64,000 nucleotides of DNA from Mesorhizobium sp. WSM2240 (GCF_040438645.1 NZ_CP159253.1:434001-498000); one strand, 5' to 3'; positions 27,333-37,280 are shown, numbered from the stretch's first letter. The notes: a model not told the origin generated them from the letters alone. Translations and numbers: made by a program.

Positions 27333-29572
27333 CCGATATCCTGGAAAAAGGCGGGGTCACCCGCCGCGGCGTTCTCACTGGCGCCGGAGCGCTTGTGGTC
27401 AGTTTCTCGCTGCTGTCGCGCTCGCTGGCGCAGGAGGCCGCACAGCCTACGGCGCCGGAATCGCCTGAACTGCCGGGGAGCCTCGACGAAAACCGCTTCC
27501 TCGATGCATGGATACGCATAGACGCCGATGGCGCGATCACCGTCTTCACCGGCAAGGTGGAACTTGGACAAGGCATCCGGACGGCGCTGCTTCAGGTAGC
27601 GGCAGAGGAACTGGACGTCGAGCCCGGAGATATCGAGCTGATCACGGCCGATACCGGCAGGACGCCGGACGAAGGCTTCACCGCCGGCAGCCAATCCATG
27701 CAGAACAGTGGGACGGCGATCCGTCATGCGGCGGCGCAGGTGCGCGAGATGCTGTTCACCGAAGCTGCCCAGCGTTTCGCAGTCGCCCCCGGCGAACTGA
27801 GGGCTGAAGGCAAGGCCGTCATCTCATCGGACGGCCGCTCTGTCGGTTACGGCGAGCTCGTGTCGGCGCAACTGCTGCATATCGAGGCGCGGCCGCAATC
27901 CAGTTTCAAACAGCCTGGAACATTCCGCGTGATGGGAAAGCCGATGCCGCGCGTGGACATCCCCGCCAAGGTGACCGGCGGCGTCGCCTATGTCCACGAC
28001 CTGCGGCTGGAAGGCATGCTGCACGCCCGCGTCGTGCGCCCGCCAAGCCCTGGCGCACGCGTTGCGAACGTCGACGCAAGCGACGTCGAAAATATGCCTG
28101 GCGTGGTGTCCGTCATCCGCGACGGCGGCTTCCTGGCGGTGGTGGCGGAAGGAGAGTGGCAGGCAGTCGCCGCCATGCGGGCGCTTGCCGCCGCAGCCCG
28201 GTGGGAGGAGACAGCCACGCTGCCCGACCAGACCGACCTGCCGGCGGTCCTGGAAGGCCTTGAACGCGAGGTCGGCCTCGTGTCCGAAAGCGGCTCGCCC
28301 TCAATCGGCACGGGAAAGACATTCGAGGCGGTCTTCACCCGGCCCTATCAAATCCACGGGGCGATTGGACCGTCCTGCGCCGTGGCGCAGATGGAGGGAG
28401 AGAGGCTGACCGTCTGGTCGCATACCCAGGGGGTCTATCCCGATCGCGAGGCGATCGCCGAGATGCTCGGCATGCCGCTGGAGCAGGTTCGCGTCATCCA
28501 TATGGAAGGCTCCGGCTGCTATGGCCACAACGGCGCGGACGATGCCGCCGCAGACGCCGCGCTGATCGCGCAGAAACTGCCGGGCCGGCCGGTCCGCGTT
28601 CAATGGATGCGTGAGCAGGAGCATGCCTGGGAGCCTTACGGCCCAGCAATGCTGATCAAGGTGCGCGCCTCGCTCGGCGGTGACGGGCGCATCTCCGGCT
28701 GGAACTACGACCTCTGGAGCAACACCCACTCCACCCGTCCGGGAGGCGCCGGGGCGCTGCTTGCAGCCCGTCACAAAGAGCAGCCGTTCACGCCGGAGAC
28801 GCCAGAACTCAGGATCAGCCCTTCCGGCAATGGCGACCGCAACGCCAATCCGCCCTATATCCTCCCGAACAAGCGTGTGCTCTGGCATTTCCTGCCCGAT
28901 ATGCCGCTGCGCGTCTCGGCGCTGCGCGCGCTGGGCGCCTATGCCAATGTCTTTGCCGTTGAAAGCACCATGGACGAACTGGCGCTTGCCGCCGACGCCG
29001 AACCCGTGGAATTCCGGCTCCGACACCTCGACGATCCGCGTGCGCGTGCCGTGGTCGAGCTGGCGGCGGAGCGCTTCGGATGGTCGAACGCTGCTTTGCC
29101 GAGCGGTCACGGACGAGGCTTCGGCTTTGCGCGCTACAAGACCCTTGCCGCCTACCTCGCGGTCGCTGTCGAGGTTGAAGTGGCGAGGGAAACAGGTCGC
29201 GTTCGAGTCGTCCGCGCCGTTTCGGCGATCGATAGCGGCGAAGTGGTCAATCCCGACGGCATCCGCAACCAGACCGAGGGCGGGATCCTGCAATCGATCA
29301 GCTGGACGCTCTACGAAGCGGTAACCTTCGACGATACGAGGATCACCAGCGTCGACTGGTCGAGCTATCCCATTCTTCGCTTCGCGAGCGTGCCGGACAG
29401 CGTAGAGGTACATATCATCGATCGGCCAGGCGAACCGTTTCTGGGAACCGGTGAAGCGGCCCAGGGCCCTGTGGCGGCGGCGGTCGCCAATGCGATCCGG
29501 AATGCCACTGGCCAGCGTCTCTATAACCTGCCGTTCACGCGCGATCGCGTGAGAAACGCGATAGGCGCCTGA
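27329..29572 (+). CDS. molybdopterin-binding subunit of an aldehyde/N-heterocycle hydroxylase (IorB type)
   Basis: Xanthine-dehydrogenase-family catalytic subunit of 747 residues. A twin-arginine signal (TRRGVLTGAGALVVSFSLL, Arg12-Arg13) sends it to the periplasm. Mo-cofactor contacts are readable: AGSQSMQNSGTAIRHA, GCYGHNGADDAAADAAL, VQWMREQEHAWEPYGPAM and GTGEAAQGPVAAAVANAI, with the catalytic Glu in the last. The arrangement cytochrome c - FeS - Mo subunit, without a FAD subunit, is that of isoquinoline 1-oxidoreductase, nicotinate dehydrogenase and membrane aldehyde dehydrogenases. The substrate cannot be decided; no XdhC/MoaA-type maturation gene is nearby. Confidence 0.88.
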   Translation: MTDILEKGGVTRRGVLTGAGALVVSFSLLSRSLAQEAAQPTAPESPELPGSLDENRFLDAWIRIDADGAITVFTGKVELGQGIRTALLQVAAEELDVEPGDIELITADTGRTPDEGFTAGSQSMQNSGTAIRHAAAQVREMLFTEAAQRFAVAPGELRAEGKAVISSDGRSVGYGELVSAQLLHIEARPQSSFKQPGTFRVMGKPMPRVDIPAKVTGGVAYVHDLRLEGMLHARVVRPPSPGARVANVDASDVENMPGVVSVIRDGGFLAVVAEGEWQAVAAMRALAAAARWEETATLPDQTDLPAVLEGLEREVGLVSESGSPSIGTGKTFEAVFTRPYQIHGAIGPSCAVAQMEGERLTVWSHTQGVYPDREAIAEMLGMPLEQVRVIHMEGSGCYGHNGADDAAADAALIAQKLPGRPVRVQWMREQEHAWEPYGPAMLIKVRASLGGDGRISGWNYDLWSNTHSTRPGGAGALLAARHKEQPFTPETPELRISPSGNGDRNANPPYILPNKRVLWHFLPDMPLRVSALRALGAYANVFAVESTMDELALAADAEPVEFRLRHLDDPRARAVVELAAERFGWSNAALPSGHGRGFGFARYKTLAAYLAVAVEVEVARETGRVRVVRAVSAIDSGEVVNPDGIRNQTEGGILQSISWTLYEAVTFDDTRITSVDWSSYPILRFASVPDSVEVHIIDRPGEPFLGTGEAAQGPVAAAVANAIRNATGQRLYNLPFTRDRVRNAIGA

Positions 29573-29945
29573 CGGTCACGGCGGCGCTAAAGTACTGAAG
29601 CAGGGTTTGCTCCCGTTGCCAGCGCCGCTGTTGAATTCGGAAGCGTCGCGAGATCGAAACGTTGCCACTGAAATTCGCGGGGCGGAAACTTACACAATTC
29701 TTGCTTGCGGGGAACACTCGGCGGCGGTGAGGCGCCGGCGCTCGGAACATCCTCGTGGGCCGACGAGTTAGTGCAAGGTCACGGGACACTCGGCGGCGCC
29801 TGGATCACGGCATCGCCGCTCATGCTCGACCGCATGATGTATGCCGAAACGTCAGCCTACGTGGCGGCCAGCCTGCTCCTGATCGGACTGAGCCCGCAAC
29901 CGGCAAGTGCAGAGATGAATGGCAACGGCTTGGATCGGCTGATCA
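29573..29945. other. 373-bp gap without a confident gene
   Basis: A spacer between the Mo hydroxylase and the RND operon. It contains a 16-bp near-repeat (GGAACACTCGGCGGCG at 29711 and GGGACACTCGGCGGCG at 29783) and, at its end, a short possible secreted-peptide reading frame listed separately. No clear promoter or terminator was found. Confidence 0.6.
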
Positions 29946-29965
29946 TTGAGGGTGGACACGGATAG
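29822..29965 (+). CDS. possible short secreted peptide, very uncertain
   Basis: A 47-codon frame from ATG 29822 reads as MLDRMMYAETSAYV followed by AASLLLIGLSPQPASA-E and a short tail: the shape of a Sec signal peptide with an A-x-A cleavage site. It overlaps the start of the RND adaptor gene by about 20 bp and lacks a convincing ribosome site. It could be a leader peptide, a decayed gene end or chance. Confidence 0.2.
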   Translation: MLDRMMYAETSAYVAASLLLIGLSPQPASAEMNGNGLDRLIIEGGHG

Positions 29966-31472
29966 AGGATTTCCGGCATTGAAAACCTCCTCATGGATAG
30001 CCATCGGCCTCTTCGCCGCGACTGCGGCGTGGCTCGCCAGCGGGTACATCATCGACCGCGGGGACGAGGACGAGGAGGAAAGGGCGGCAACGGCGCAGCC
30101 GACGCTGGTCGAAGTGCGATCGTCACAGGCAAGAACGGTTCCGCAGTACATCTTCGCGCAAGGCGGCGCGCAGCCGTTCCGCACGGCCGACGTCGTCGCG
30201 CAGGCGGCCGGCACCATCGATGCGGTCCTCGTCCAGGAAGGCGATCAGGTGCGCGCTGACACCGTCGTCGCACGCATCCGGCTCGACGCCAGATCAAGCC
30301 GCCGCGAGAGCGCGCAGGCGCAGGTCGAGACGCTCGAGGCGGACCTGGAAGGCATGCGCCAGCTTGCAAGGGAAGGCTTCGCGGCGGAGAGCCGGGTCCG
30401 CGAACTCGAAGCCCAGTTGGAGAGCGCCCGCGCCGAACTCGCCGGCGTTCGGGAGGAAGTCGAGGATACCGAGGTCAAGGCCCCGATACCCGGCATAGTG
30501 AGTGACGTTTTCCTGAACGCCGGCCAGTTCGCCCCGGCGGGCGGGCAGATCATCAGGATCGTAGACAACTCGCCGCTGCGCGTCACGCTGCACGTTTCTC
30601 AGCGTGACGTCGGGAAGGTCGACCACGGCAGCGTGGCGCTGGTGAGTTTCGCTACCGGCGGATTGGCCAAGGGCAGGGTCTGCTTCATCGCTCCGGCGGC
30701 GGATCCGGAGACCCGAACGTTTCGGGTGGAGGTCCGCGTACCCAACGAGAACCGGCGCATTCCCTCCCGGGTCAGCGCGGAACTGCGGATGACGACCGGC
30801 GAGGTGAGGGCCCATTTCATTTCGCCAGCGATTCTTGCTCTCAACGAAGCGGGGGAACTCGGCGTCAAATCCGTGGACGAGAGCCGGAAGGCCGCCTTCC
30901 ACCCCGTCGAGATATTGCAAGCCGAGACCGACGGAGTCTGGATAGGCGGGCTGCCGGACCGGCTACGACTGATTTCCACGGGCCAGGGATTCGTCCGGCA
31001 GGGAGAAAGCGTTCGCGTAGCGAACGAGGAAGACGCCAGGCGGACAGCCGCCAGCGAAGCCCAGGGTCCGCAAGGCGCTCCGCTGCCGACCTCCACGGTA
31101 CGTTCCGATCCGTTTGACGCGGCGGAAGAGCTTGCCGACCCCCCGCCGGCGGAAGAGCTCTGCGAAAGGAGCGGCGCCGACGCCGTCTCGGCCGGAGTTG
31201 CACCCTCTGCCGGACAGGCGGTAGGCGGCGCAGGCGGCCAAGCAGGCGCGCAGCCGGGCGTGACCGACGACGCGGGCGGTGTCCCGCCGGTTCAATCCGT
31301 ATCGCCGCCTTCCACCGGTGTGACGCCGCCCACCATACCGTCTCCCCCGGTCGCCCAGCCACAAGCCCCCGCACCGGCTGCGCCGCAGGGCGGGGCAGCC
31401 GCGCCGGTGGGTCCTGATGCGTTCGGTGGCGAAGCCTCGGGCGGCGCGGCGCAGGGCGGCGCACCGCAATGA
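29946..31472 (+). CDS. RND efflux membrane-fusion protein with a long Pro/Ala/Gly tail
   Basis: Periplasmic adaptor for the RND pump encoded next. One N-terminal helix (SSWIAIGLFAATAAWLASGY), lipoyl halves IDAVLVQEGDQVRADTVVAR and TEVKAPIPGIVSDVFLNAGQ around a coiled-coil hairpin, then beta-barrel and membrane-proximal parts up to about residue 360. The last 110-120 residues are unusual: low-complexity, rich in Pro, Ala, Gly and Gln, probably disordered. The start is unclear: TTG 29946 gives 508 aa, while TTG 29979, with AGAGGA upstream, gives 497 aa and fits the family better. Its TGA overlaps the pump's ATG by 4 bp. Confidence 0.88.
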   Translation: MRVDTDRGFPALKTSSWIAIGLFAATAAWLASGYIIDRGDEDEEERAATAQPTLVEVRSSQARTVPQYIFAQGGAQPFRTADVVAQAAGTIDAVLVQEGDQVRADTVVARIRLDARSSRRESAQAQVETLEADLEGMRQLAREGFAAESRVRELEAQLESARAELAGVREEVEDTEVKAPIPGIVSDVFLNAGQFAPAGGQIIRIVDNSPLRVTLHVSQRDVGKVDHGSVALVSFATGGLAKGRVCFIAPAADPETRTFRVEVRVPNENRRIPSRVSAELRMTTGEVRAHFISPAILALNEAGELGVKSVDESRKAAFHPVEILQAETDGVWIGGLPDRLRLISTGQGFVRQGESVRVANEEDARRTAASEAQGPQGAPLPTSTVRSDPFDAAEELADPPPAEELCERSGADAVSAGVAPSAGQAVGGAGGQAGAQPGVTDDAGGVPPVQSVSPPSTGVTPPTIPSPPVAQPQAPAPAAPQGGAAAPVGPDAFGGEASGGAAQGGAPQ

Positions 31473-34400
31473 AGCGGCTGATCGAAAGCGCCTTTGGCCG
31501 CAACCGCCTGGTGACGATCCTGTTCGTGCTGATCCTGATCACTGGCGCATTCGCATATTCCCGCATTGCAAAGGAATCGGCGCCGGACGTGCCTATTCCG
31601 ATCATCTACGTTTCGGTCGTCTACGAGGGTATTTCGCCGGAGGACGCGGAGCGGCTCCTGGTACGTCCGCTCGAACGAGAGTTGCAGTCGATCGAAGGCG
31701 TGGACGAGATGCGCGCCGTGGCCGCGCAAGGATTCGCGTCGGTGACGCTCGAATTCACGGCGGGATTCGATCCAGATCAGGCCGAGCTGGATGTGCGGCA
31801 GGCGGTCGAGACCGCCCAGGCGGAATTGCCGCTCGCGGCCGAGGAGCCGGTCGTTCAGGAGGTGAATGTCGCGCTTTTTCCGGTGCTCACCGTCATCCTG
31901 TCGGGACCGGTCGCCGAGCGCGCGCTCATCGATCTCGCCGAGGAGTTCAAGGACCGCATCGAGACGCTTCCGACCGTGCTGGAGGTCGATATAGGCGGCG
32001 CGCGTGAGCAGGCTCTCGAGGTTCTCGTCGACCCCAGCACGCTCGAAAGCTACGGCATTCCGTTCGAAGAATTGCTGGCGCGCGTCCAGCGCAACAACCA
32101 GCTCGTCGCCGCCGGTTCGATCGATACCGGCGCGGGCAAGCTCGCGCTCAAGGTTCCGGGCGTGATCGAGGATCCAGAGGACGTGCGTTCGATCCCGGTC
32201 AAGGTCGTGGGAGACACCGTCGTCAGGCTGGGGGACGTCGCCGCAGTACGGCGCGGCTTCAAGGACCCCAACGGGTTCGCCCGCATTGACGGACAGCCGG
32301 CCGTGGCGCTGGAGGTCAAGAAGCGGATCGGCGCCAACATCATCGAGACCGTCGAGGCCGTGAAGGCCCTGCTGGAACAGAGCGGGCCGCTGCTCCCGGA
32401 CAGCGTCTCCGTGACGTTCCTGCAGGACCAGTCGCAGGAGGTGCGCGAGACGCTCGGCGACCTGCAGAACAATGTCATCGCCGCGGTCCTGCTCGTCATG
32501 ATCGTGACGGTCGCCATGCTCGGCTGGCGCAATGCGCTGCTTGTGGGGTTGTCGATCCCGGCATCTTTTTTCGCCGGCATCATCGTCATTTGGTGGATGG
32601 GCTACACACTCAACATCATCGTGCTGTTCAGCCTCATCCTGGTGCTCGGGATGCTCGTGGATTCGGCGGTGGTGACGACGGAACTCGCCGACCGCTGGAT
32701 GGCTGGCGGAAAGCCGCCGGCCCAGGCCTATAAGGACGCCGCCAAGCGCATGTCGGCGCCGATCCTCGCCTCGACGGCAATCATACTTTGCGTGTTCATT
32801 CCGCTGCTGTTCTGGGAAGGCGTCGTCGGCGAATTCATGAAGTTCCTGCCGATTACGGTCATCATCATCATGACCGCATCGCTCTCCATGGGCCTGATCT
32901 TCATTCCGGTTCTGGGCAGCCTGATCGGACGCCGAAATCCACGGGCGCAGAAGGAGGAGACCGCGCTGTCTGCGGCCGAATCCGGCGATCTGGAGGATTT
33001 GGACCGCGTCACGACGTTCTATGTTGGCGTCCTGAGGCGGTTGCTGCGCTGGCCGGCGACGACGCTCGTCGCGACCTTCGGGCTTCTTGCCGCTGTGATC
33101 GCGGCCTATCTGCTTTTCGGGCGAGGCGTCGAGTTCTTCCCCGAAATCGAGCCGCGCTTCGTGCAGGTCACCGTCAAGGCGCGCGACAACCTGTCCGTCT
33201 ATGAGAAAGATCGCTTGGTGCGCGAAGTGGGCGATGCAATCCTCGGCGTCGGCGGCATCCGGCACATCTATTCGCGCACCATCGACCAAGGGGCGGGAGG
33301 GGCGGGAGGGCTACAGGCTGAGCAGATATCAGCCGACACGATCGGCATTCTGCAGCTCGACCTGCTCGAATGGGACCAGCGGCCCCGCGCCGCCCGGATC
33401 ATTGAGGAAGTGCGTCGGCGGACTGCAGGTATCGCCGGCGTCAGCATCACCGCGAACGAACAGGAGACCGGCCCAACCCAGGGCAAGCCGATACAACTGC
33501 GCCTGTTCGGTCCGGACACGAGGACGCTCGAAAAGGCAGCCGGCCAGGCCCGCGCGCTGATGAGCGAGATCGGCGGCTTCGCCGACGTGGAAGACACCAC
33601 CGACGTTCCCGGCGTCGAGTGGCGCGTCGCGGTCGACCGAGAAAGCGCGGCCCGGTTCGGCGTCGACATTGCGACGCTCGGCCAAGCCGTGCAACTTCTG
33701 ACGCGGGGCCTGAAGCTTGCCGAATACCGTCCGGAGGACAGCGAGGAAGCGGTCGATATCGTGGTGCGGTTCCCCGCCCATGAACGCACGCTCGACGGGC
33801 TGTCGCGCCTGACAATCGCCACAGAACGCGGCCAGACGCCGATAACGAATTTCGTCACAATCGAACCGGCCGAAAAGACCGGAATCATCAGGCGGGTAGA
33901 TTCCCGCCGCGTCGTCACGGTCGAGAGCGATGTAGCGGAGGACGCGCTGCCGGCGGAAAAGACGGAAGAGCTGCGGCAGGCGCTCGAACGGCAGGGACTA
34001 CCGCCAGGCGTCGAGGCGCGCTTCGTTGGGCAGCAGGAAGATATCGACGAAGCATCGAACTTCCTCCTGCTCGCCTTCGTGTCCGCGGTGCTGCTGGTTT
34101 TCCTCGTGCTGGTGACGCAGCTCAACAACATTTATCAGGCGCTGGTGGTGATGAGCGCCATCGTCTTTTCCATTATCGGCGTGCTGATCGGGCTGTTGCT
34201 GACGGACCGGCCCTTCGGCATCGTCATGGGCGGGCTCGGCGTCATTTCGCTCGGCGGGATCGTGGTCAACAACAACATCGTCCTGATCGACACCTACAAC
34301 GAGATGCGCAGAAAAGGCCGTGATTCCGAGGACGCAGCACTGCGCACGGGGGCGCAGCGTCTTCGGCCGGTCTTTCTCACTTCCATCAACGATGTACTGG

Positions 34401-34660
34401 GCCTGATGCCGCTGATACTCGGCCTCAACATCAACCTCATCGCCCGCGAGATAAAGTACGGCGCGCCATCGACCCAGTACTGGACGGAACTGTCGACCAC
34501 GGTCGCGGGCGGGCTCGCCTTCTCTGCCTTCCTGACGCTGATGCTCACGCCGTGCATGCTGGTTCTCGGCGAACGGGTGCACGCAGCGATAACGCGCCGT
34601 TACAGCCGCTGGCGGGAGAAACGGGGCAGCTCGCGTCCAGAAGCGGCGGCCGGGGATTAG
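31469..34660 (+). CDS. RND efflux pump permease (AcrB/MexF superfamily)
   Basis: Inner-membrane proton-driven pump of 1063 residues with 12 predicted helices in two halves. First helix FGRNRLVTILFVLILITGAF, then the conserved porter start SVVYEGISPEDAERLLVRPLE. The helix-4 segment LVLGMLVDSAVVTTE carries the acidic proton-relay residue, and LGGIVVNNNIVLIDTYNEM with LRPVFLTSINDVLGLMPL is the corresponding C-half block. Closest to the HAE/VexF-like group with a single adaptor. No outer-membrane factor gene is adjacent, and the exported substrates are unknown. Confidence 0.92.
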   Translation: MKRLIESAFGRNRLVTILFVLILITGAFAYSRIAKESAPDVPIPIIYVSVVYEGISPEDAERLLVRPLERELQSIEGVDEMRAVAAQGFASVTLEFTAGFDPDQAELDVRQAVETAQAELPLAAEEPVVQEVNVALFPVLTVILSGPVAERALIDLAEEFKDRIETLPTVLEVDIGGAREQALEVLVDPSTLESYGIPFEELLARVQRNNQLVAAGSIDTGAGKLALKVPGVIEDPEDVRSIPVKVVGDTVVRLGDVAAVRRGFKDPNGFARIDGQPAVALEVKKRIGANIIETVEAVKALLEQSGPLLPDSVSVTFLQDQSQEVRETLGDLQNNVIAAVLLVMIVTVAMLGWRNALLVGLSIPASFFAGIIVIWWMGYTLNIIVLFSLILVLGMLVDSAVVTTELADRWMAGGKPPAQAYKDAAKRMSAPILASTAIILCVFIPLLFWEGVVGEFMKFLPITVIIIMTASLSMGLIFIPVLGSLIGRRNPRAQKEETALSAAESGDLEDLDRVTTFYVGVLRRLLRWPATTLVATFGLLAAVIAAYLLFGRGVEFFPEIEPRFVQVTVKARDNLSVYEKDRLVREVGDAILGVGGIRHIYSRTIDQGAGGAGGLQAEQISADTIGILQLDLLEWDQRPRAARIIEEVRRRTAGIAGVSITANEQETGPTQGKPIQLRLFGPDTRTLEKAAGQARALMSEIGGFADVEDTTDVPGVEWRVAVDRESAARFGVDIATLGQAVQLLTRGLKLAEYRPEDSEEAVDIVVRFPAHERTLDGLSRLTIATERGQTPITNFVTIEPAEKTGIIRRVDSRRVVTVESDVAEDALPAEKTEELRQALERQGLPPGVEARFVGQQEDIDEASNFLLLAFVSAVLLVFLVLVTQLNNIYQALVVMSAIVFSIIGVLIGLLLTDRPFGIVMGGLGVISLGGIVVNNNIVLIDTYNEMRRKGRDSEDAALRTGAQRLRPVFLTSINDVLGLMPLILGLNINLIAREIKYGAPSTQYWTELSTTVAGGLAFSAFLTLMLTPCMLVLGERVHAAITRRYSRWREKRGSSRPEAAAGD

Positions 34661-34785
34661 CGATTCAACGGGCCATGGTGCCGGGATATAATGCCGCGGT
34701 TGTCGTAAAGGCGATGTCGACTCGGACGGCTGCTTCAGAACGTACCGACGCCTGAACGCATCCGTCTCACGCTCGGTGACGCGCC

Positions 34786-35640
34786 TTAACGGAAAAGCAT
34801 CACCGGCACCTTACATGATCGTATCATCTCGGTCGTCGTAGAGCCGATGACAAGGCTGCGGATGCGCGAATGCCCGTATGCCCCCATGACCAGGAGATCG
34901 ATGCCTTCGGTCTCGACCGTCCGGGCAATGACGGCGTCCGATTGCCCTGGAACTATATCGGCTTTGGCGGAATATCCGCCGGCCTGAAGAATCGAATCGG
35001 CGTCCTGAAGCCGTTTTTGAGATTCTGGCGTATTTTGCCCGACCATCAGAAGCCGACAGGAAAGGCCTTCGAACAGCCGGCTTCTGGCGACGTAGTCAAC
35101 CGCCTTCATGCTGCTCGCGCCGCCGTCGAAGGCGATCAGAAAGTTCTTGATGGGCCTGAACGCACGCGACGCGACAAAGACCGGCCTGCGGCTCGAACGG
35201 GCGATGCGTTCGAGATTCGAGCCCAGATGCAGTTTCGCGAAATCGGCGCCTTCGCCACGCTTGCCTATCACCACCATATCGGCATCGGCTTCGATCTCGG
35301 CGATCGTTTCGACGATATCGCCGAGCCGCAGCTTGGTGGCAACGTCGGTGACGCCGGAAGCCTCGATAGCCGCCTTGGCGTCCTCAAGAATTGCGCGGCC
35401 GCGCTTCTGGGCAAGCTTTGCCCGCTGCTCGTCGAGCGCGCTCAATTCGGCAAGAAGCGTGCTGCGGGCGCCGAGCGCTATGCTCCCGCTCAAATCCGTC
35501 GGCGCGCTCGCGGTTTCGCGACGGCCGAGGACATGGAGAATCTCTATGGGCGACCCCGTGCGTTTTGCGATCCAGGCCGCGTGATCGCAAACGCTCCGCG
35601 AATAGACGGACCCGTCCACCAGCGCGATCAGTTTCTGCAT
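34786..35640 (-). CDS. tandem universal stress protein (UspA) domains
   Basis: Two Usp domains in 284 residues. The first (1-145) has VVIGKRGEGADFAKLHLGSN; the second has VMGAYGHSRIRSLVIGSTTTEMI, matching the G-2X-G-9X-G-S/T ATP-binding pattern. Located 10 bp downstream of sulP on the same strand, so co-transcribed; Usp proteins next to SulP transporters may tune their activity. Confidence 0.9.
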   Translation of the reverse strand: MQKLIALVDGSVYSRSVCDHAAWIAKRTGSPIEILHVLGRRETASAPTDLSGSIALGARSTLLAELSALDEQRAKLAQKRGRAILEDAKAAIEASGVTDVATKLRLGDIVETIAEIEADADMVVIGKRGEGADFAKLHLGSNLERIARSSRRPVFVASRAFRPIKNFLIAFDGGASSMKAVDYVARSRLFEGLSCRLLMVGQNTPESQKRLQDADSILQAGGYSAKADIVPGQSDAVIARTVETEGIDLLVMGAYGHSRIRSLVIGSTTTEMIRSCKVPVMLFR

Positions 35641-35650
35641 TGCTTCCTCC

Positions 35651-37135
35651 TCAATGTCCCATGAGACGTTCGAGCGCCCCTGGCTTGTCGTGGATGGCGA
35701 GCCTGTCCACGATCGTCTCGCTCGCCTCGTTCAGTCCTACAATATCGACCGCCGCCCCCTCCCTGCGGAATTTCAGCACGATCATGTCGAGCGCGGCGAC
35801 GCTGGAGATGTCCCAGATATGCGCCCGGCTGACATCGATGGTGACCTTTTCAAGCGCTTCCTTGAAATCGAAGGCGGCGGTGAAATCGTCGGCGGACGCA
35901 AAGAAGACCTGGCCTTCGATGACGTAGGTTCGCGCCGTTCCATCCTGCGACAGCGTCGAAGTGACCCGGAAGATCTGCGCGATCTTCCAGGCAAAGAAAA
36001 TGCCGGACAGAAGAACGCCGACGAGAACGCCGATCGCCAGATTGTGGGTGAAGACGACGCACACGACCGTTGCCAGCATGACGACGGACGAACTGCGCGG
36101 GTGGTGCTTGAGGTTCCTTACTGACGACCAGGAGAATGTCCCGATCGAGACCATGATCATGATGGCGACGAGCGCCGCCATCGGTATCTGCTTCACCCAG
36201 TCGCCGAGAACGACGATCATGAACAGCAGGAACATACCCGCGCAGAAAGTCGAAAGCCGTCCGCGCCCACCCGATTTCACGTTGATGATCGACTGGCCGA
36301 TCATGGCGCAACCGGCCATGCCGCCGATGAATCCGGTCGCGGTGTTGGCGATGCCTTGACCGATGCATTCCTGGTTCTTGTCGCTCGGCGTATCGGTAAG
36401 ATCGTCGACGATCGAGGCGGTCATCAGCGATTCCAGCAATCCGACCGCCGCCACCGCCGCCGAATAAGGCAGGATGATCGTCACGGTTTCAAGGTTCGGC
36501 GGAATCTGCGGGATAAGGAAGACAGGCAGCGTCGAAGGCAGTTCGCCCATGTCGCCCACGGTCCTCAGGTCGAAGCCGAAATACATGGCGACTGCGGTCA
36601 GCACGAGGATGCAGACCAACGGAGAGGGAACCGATTTGGTGAGGAGTGGAAACAGGTAGATGATGCCGAGGCCGGCCGCCACCATCACATAGGTCAGCCA
36701 CGGCACGCCGATGAGTTCCGGCAACTGCGCCATGAAGATGAGGATCGCGAGCGCATTGAGGAAACCCGTCATCACTGAGCGCGACACAAAGCGCATGACG
36801 TAGCCGAGACGCAGCAGCCCGGCTGCGATCTGAATGATGCCGGCAAGCACGGTGGCGGCCAAGAGATATTGAAGCCCATGCTCCTTCACCAGGGTCACCA
36901 TCAGCACCGCGGTTGCCGCCGTGGCCGCCGAAATCATCCCGGGACGGCCGCCGGTGATGGCGACGATCACCGCGATAGAGAAGGAAGCGTAAAGGCCGAC
37001 CTTGGGGTCAACCCCCGCAATGATGGAAAAGGCGATTGCTTCAGGGATGAGCGCCAGGGCGACGACCAGACCTGCGAGGATGTCGCTGCGAATGTTGCCG
37101 AACCACTGATCGCGGTACACGGTAAGTGAATGCAT
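35651..37135 (-). CDS. SulP family anion transporter with STAS domain
   Basis: Inner-membrane anion transporter (sulfate, bicarbonate or another inorganic anion), 494 residues from ATG 37135; an upstream TTG at 37156 is less likely. SulP signatures: the block [20 protein letters not shown], then [19 protein letters not shown] and [20 protein letters not shown]. About 11-12 helices are followed by a C-terminal STAS domain (about 390-494) with [20 protein letters not shown]. Operon with the Usp gene. The hairpin-rich leader upstream is listed separately. Confidence 0.9.
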   Translation of the reverse strand: MHSLTVYRDQWFGNIRSDILAGLVVALALIPEAIAFSIIAGVDPKVGLYASFSIAVIVAITGGRPGMISAATAATAVLMVTLVKEHGLQYLLAATVLAGIIQIAAGLLRLGYVMRFVSRSVMTGFLNALAILIFMAQLPELIGVPWLTYVMVAAGLGIIYLFPLLTKSVPSPLVCILVLTAVAMYFGFDLRTVGDMGELPSTLPVFLIPQIPPNLETVTIILPYSAAVAAVGLLESLMTASIVDDLTDTPSDKNQECIGQGIANTATGFIGGMAGCAMIGQSIINVKSGGRGRLSTFCAGMFLLFMIVVLGDWVKQIPMAALVAIMIMVSIGTFSWSSVRNLKHHPRSSSVVMLATVVCVVFTHNLAIGVLVGVLLSGIFFAWKIAQIFRVTSTLSQDGTARTYVIEGQVFFASADDFTAAFDFKEALEKVTIDVSRAHIWDISSVAALDMIVLKFRREGAAVDIVGLNEASETIVDRLAIHDKPGALERLMGH

Positions 37136-37179
37136 GAAGAGTCCATTGAAACACAAAACCGCTCGGATCGGGCGATCCG

Positions 37180-37280
37180 TTCAAAAGCTTATAGTTGGCG
37201 GTTGCGTTGTCCGGCGGATCGGCGGCCGGAAGAGCCACCCGGATTCGCACCGGGTCCGATCGAATGACCCTCTATAGGGC
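37180..37280 (-). promoter_or_regulatory. structured leader upstream of sulP (candidate cis-regulatory RNA)
   Basis: On the minus strand a perfect hairpin ACCCGG-TGCGAAT-CCGGGT (37255-37237) is followed by GGC-TCTTCCGGCC-GCC and by CCGGCCGCC...CCGG alternatives, ending about 45 nt before the sulP ATG. Alphaproteobacterial SulP genes are known to be preceded by the sul1 RNA motif, but I cannot match its consensus from memory, so the family is left open. Confidence 0.3.

Noticed and set aside
29711..29798. 16-bp near-direct repeat as a mobile-element or attachment-site trace
   Set aside because: Only two copies, no inverted ends, no transposase or integrase nearby, and short GC-rich repeats arise by chance.
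37235..37260. A tRNA-like T-arm (CCGGGTGCGAATCCGGG-like) upstream of sulP
   Set aside because: No acceptor, D or anticodon arms can be drawn around it; also resembles part of a cobalamin riboswitch but the remaining conserved boxes are missing.
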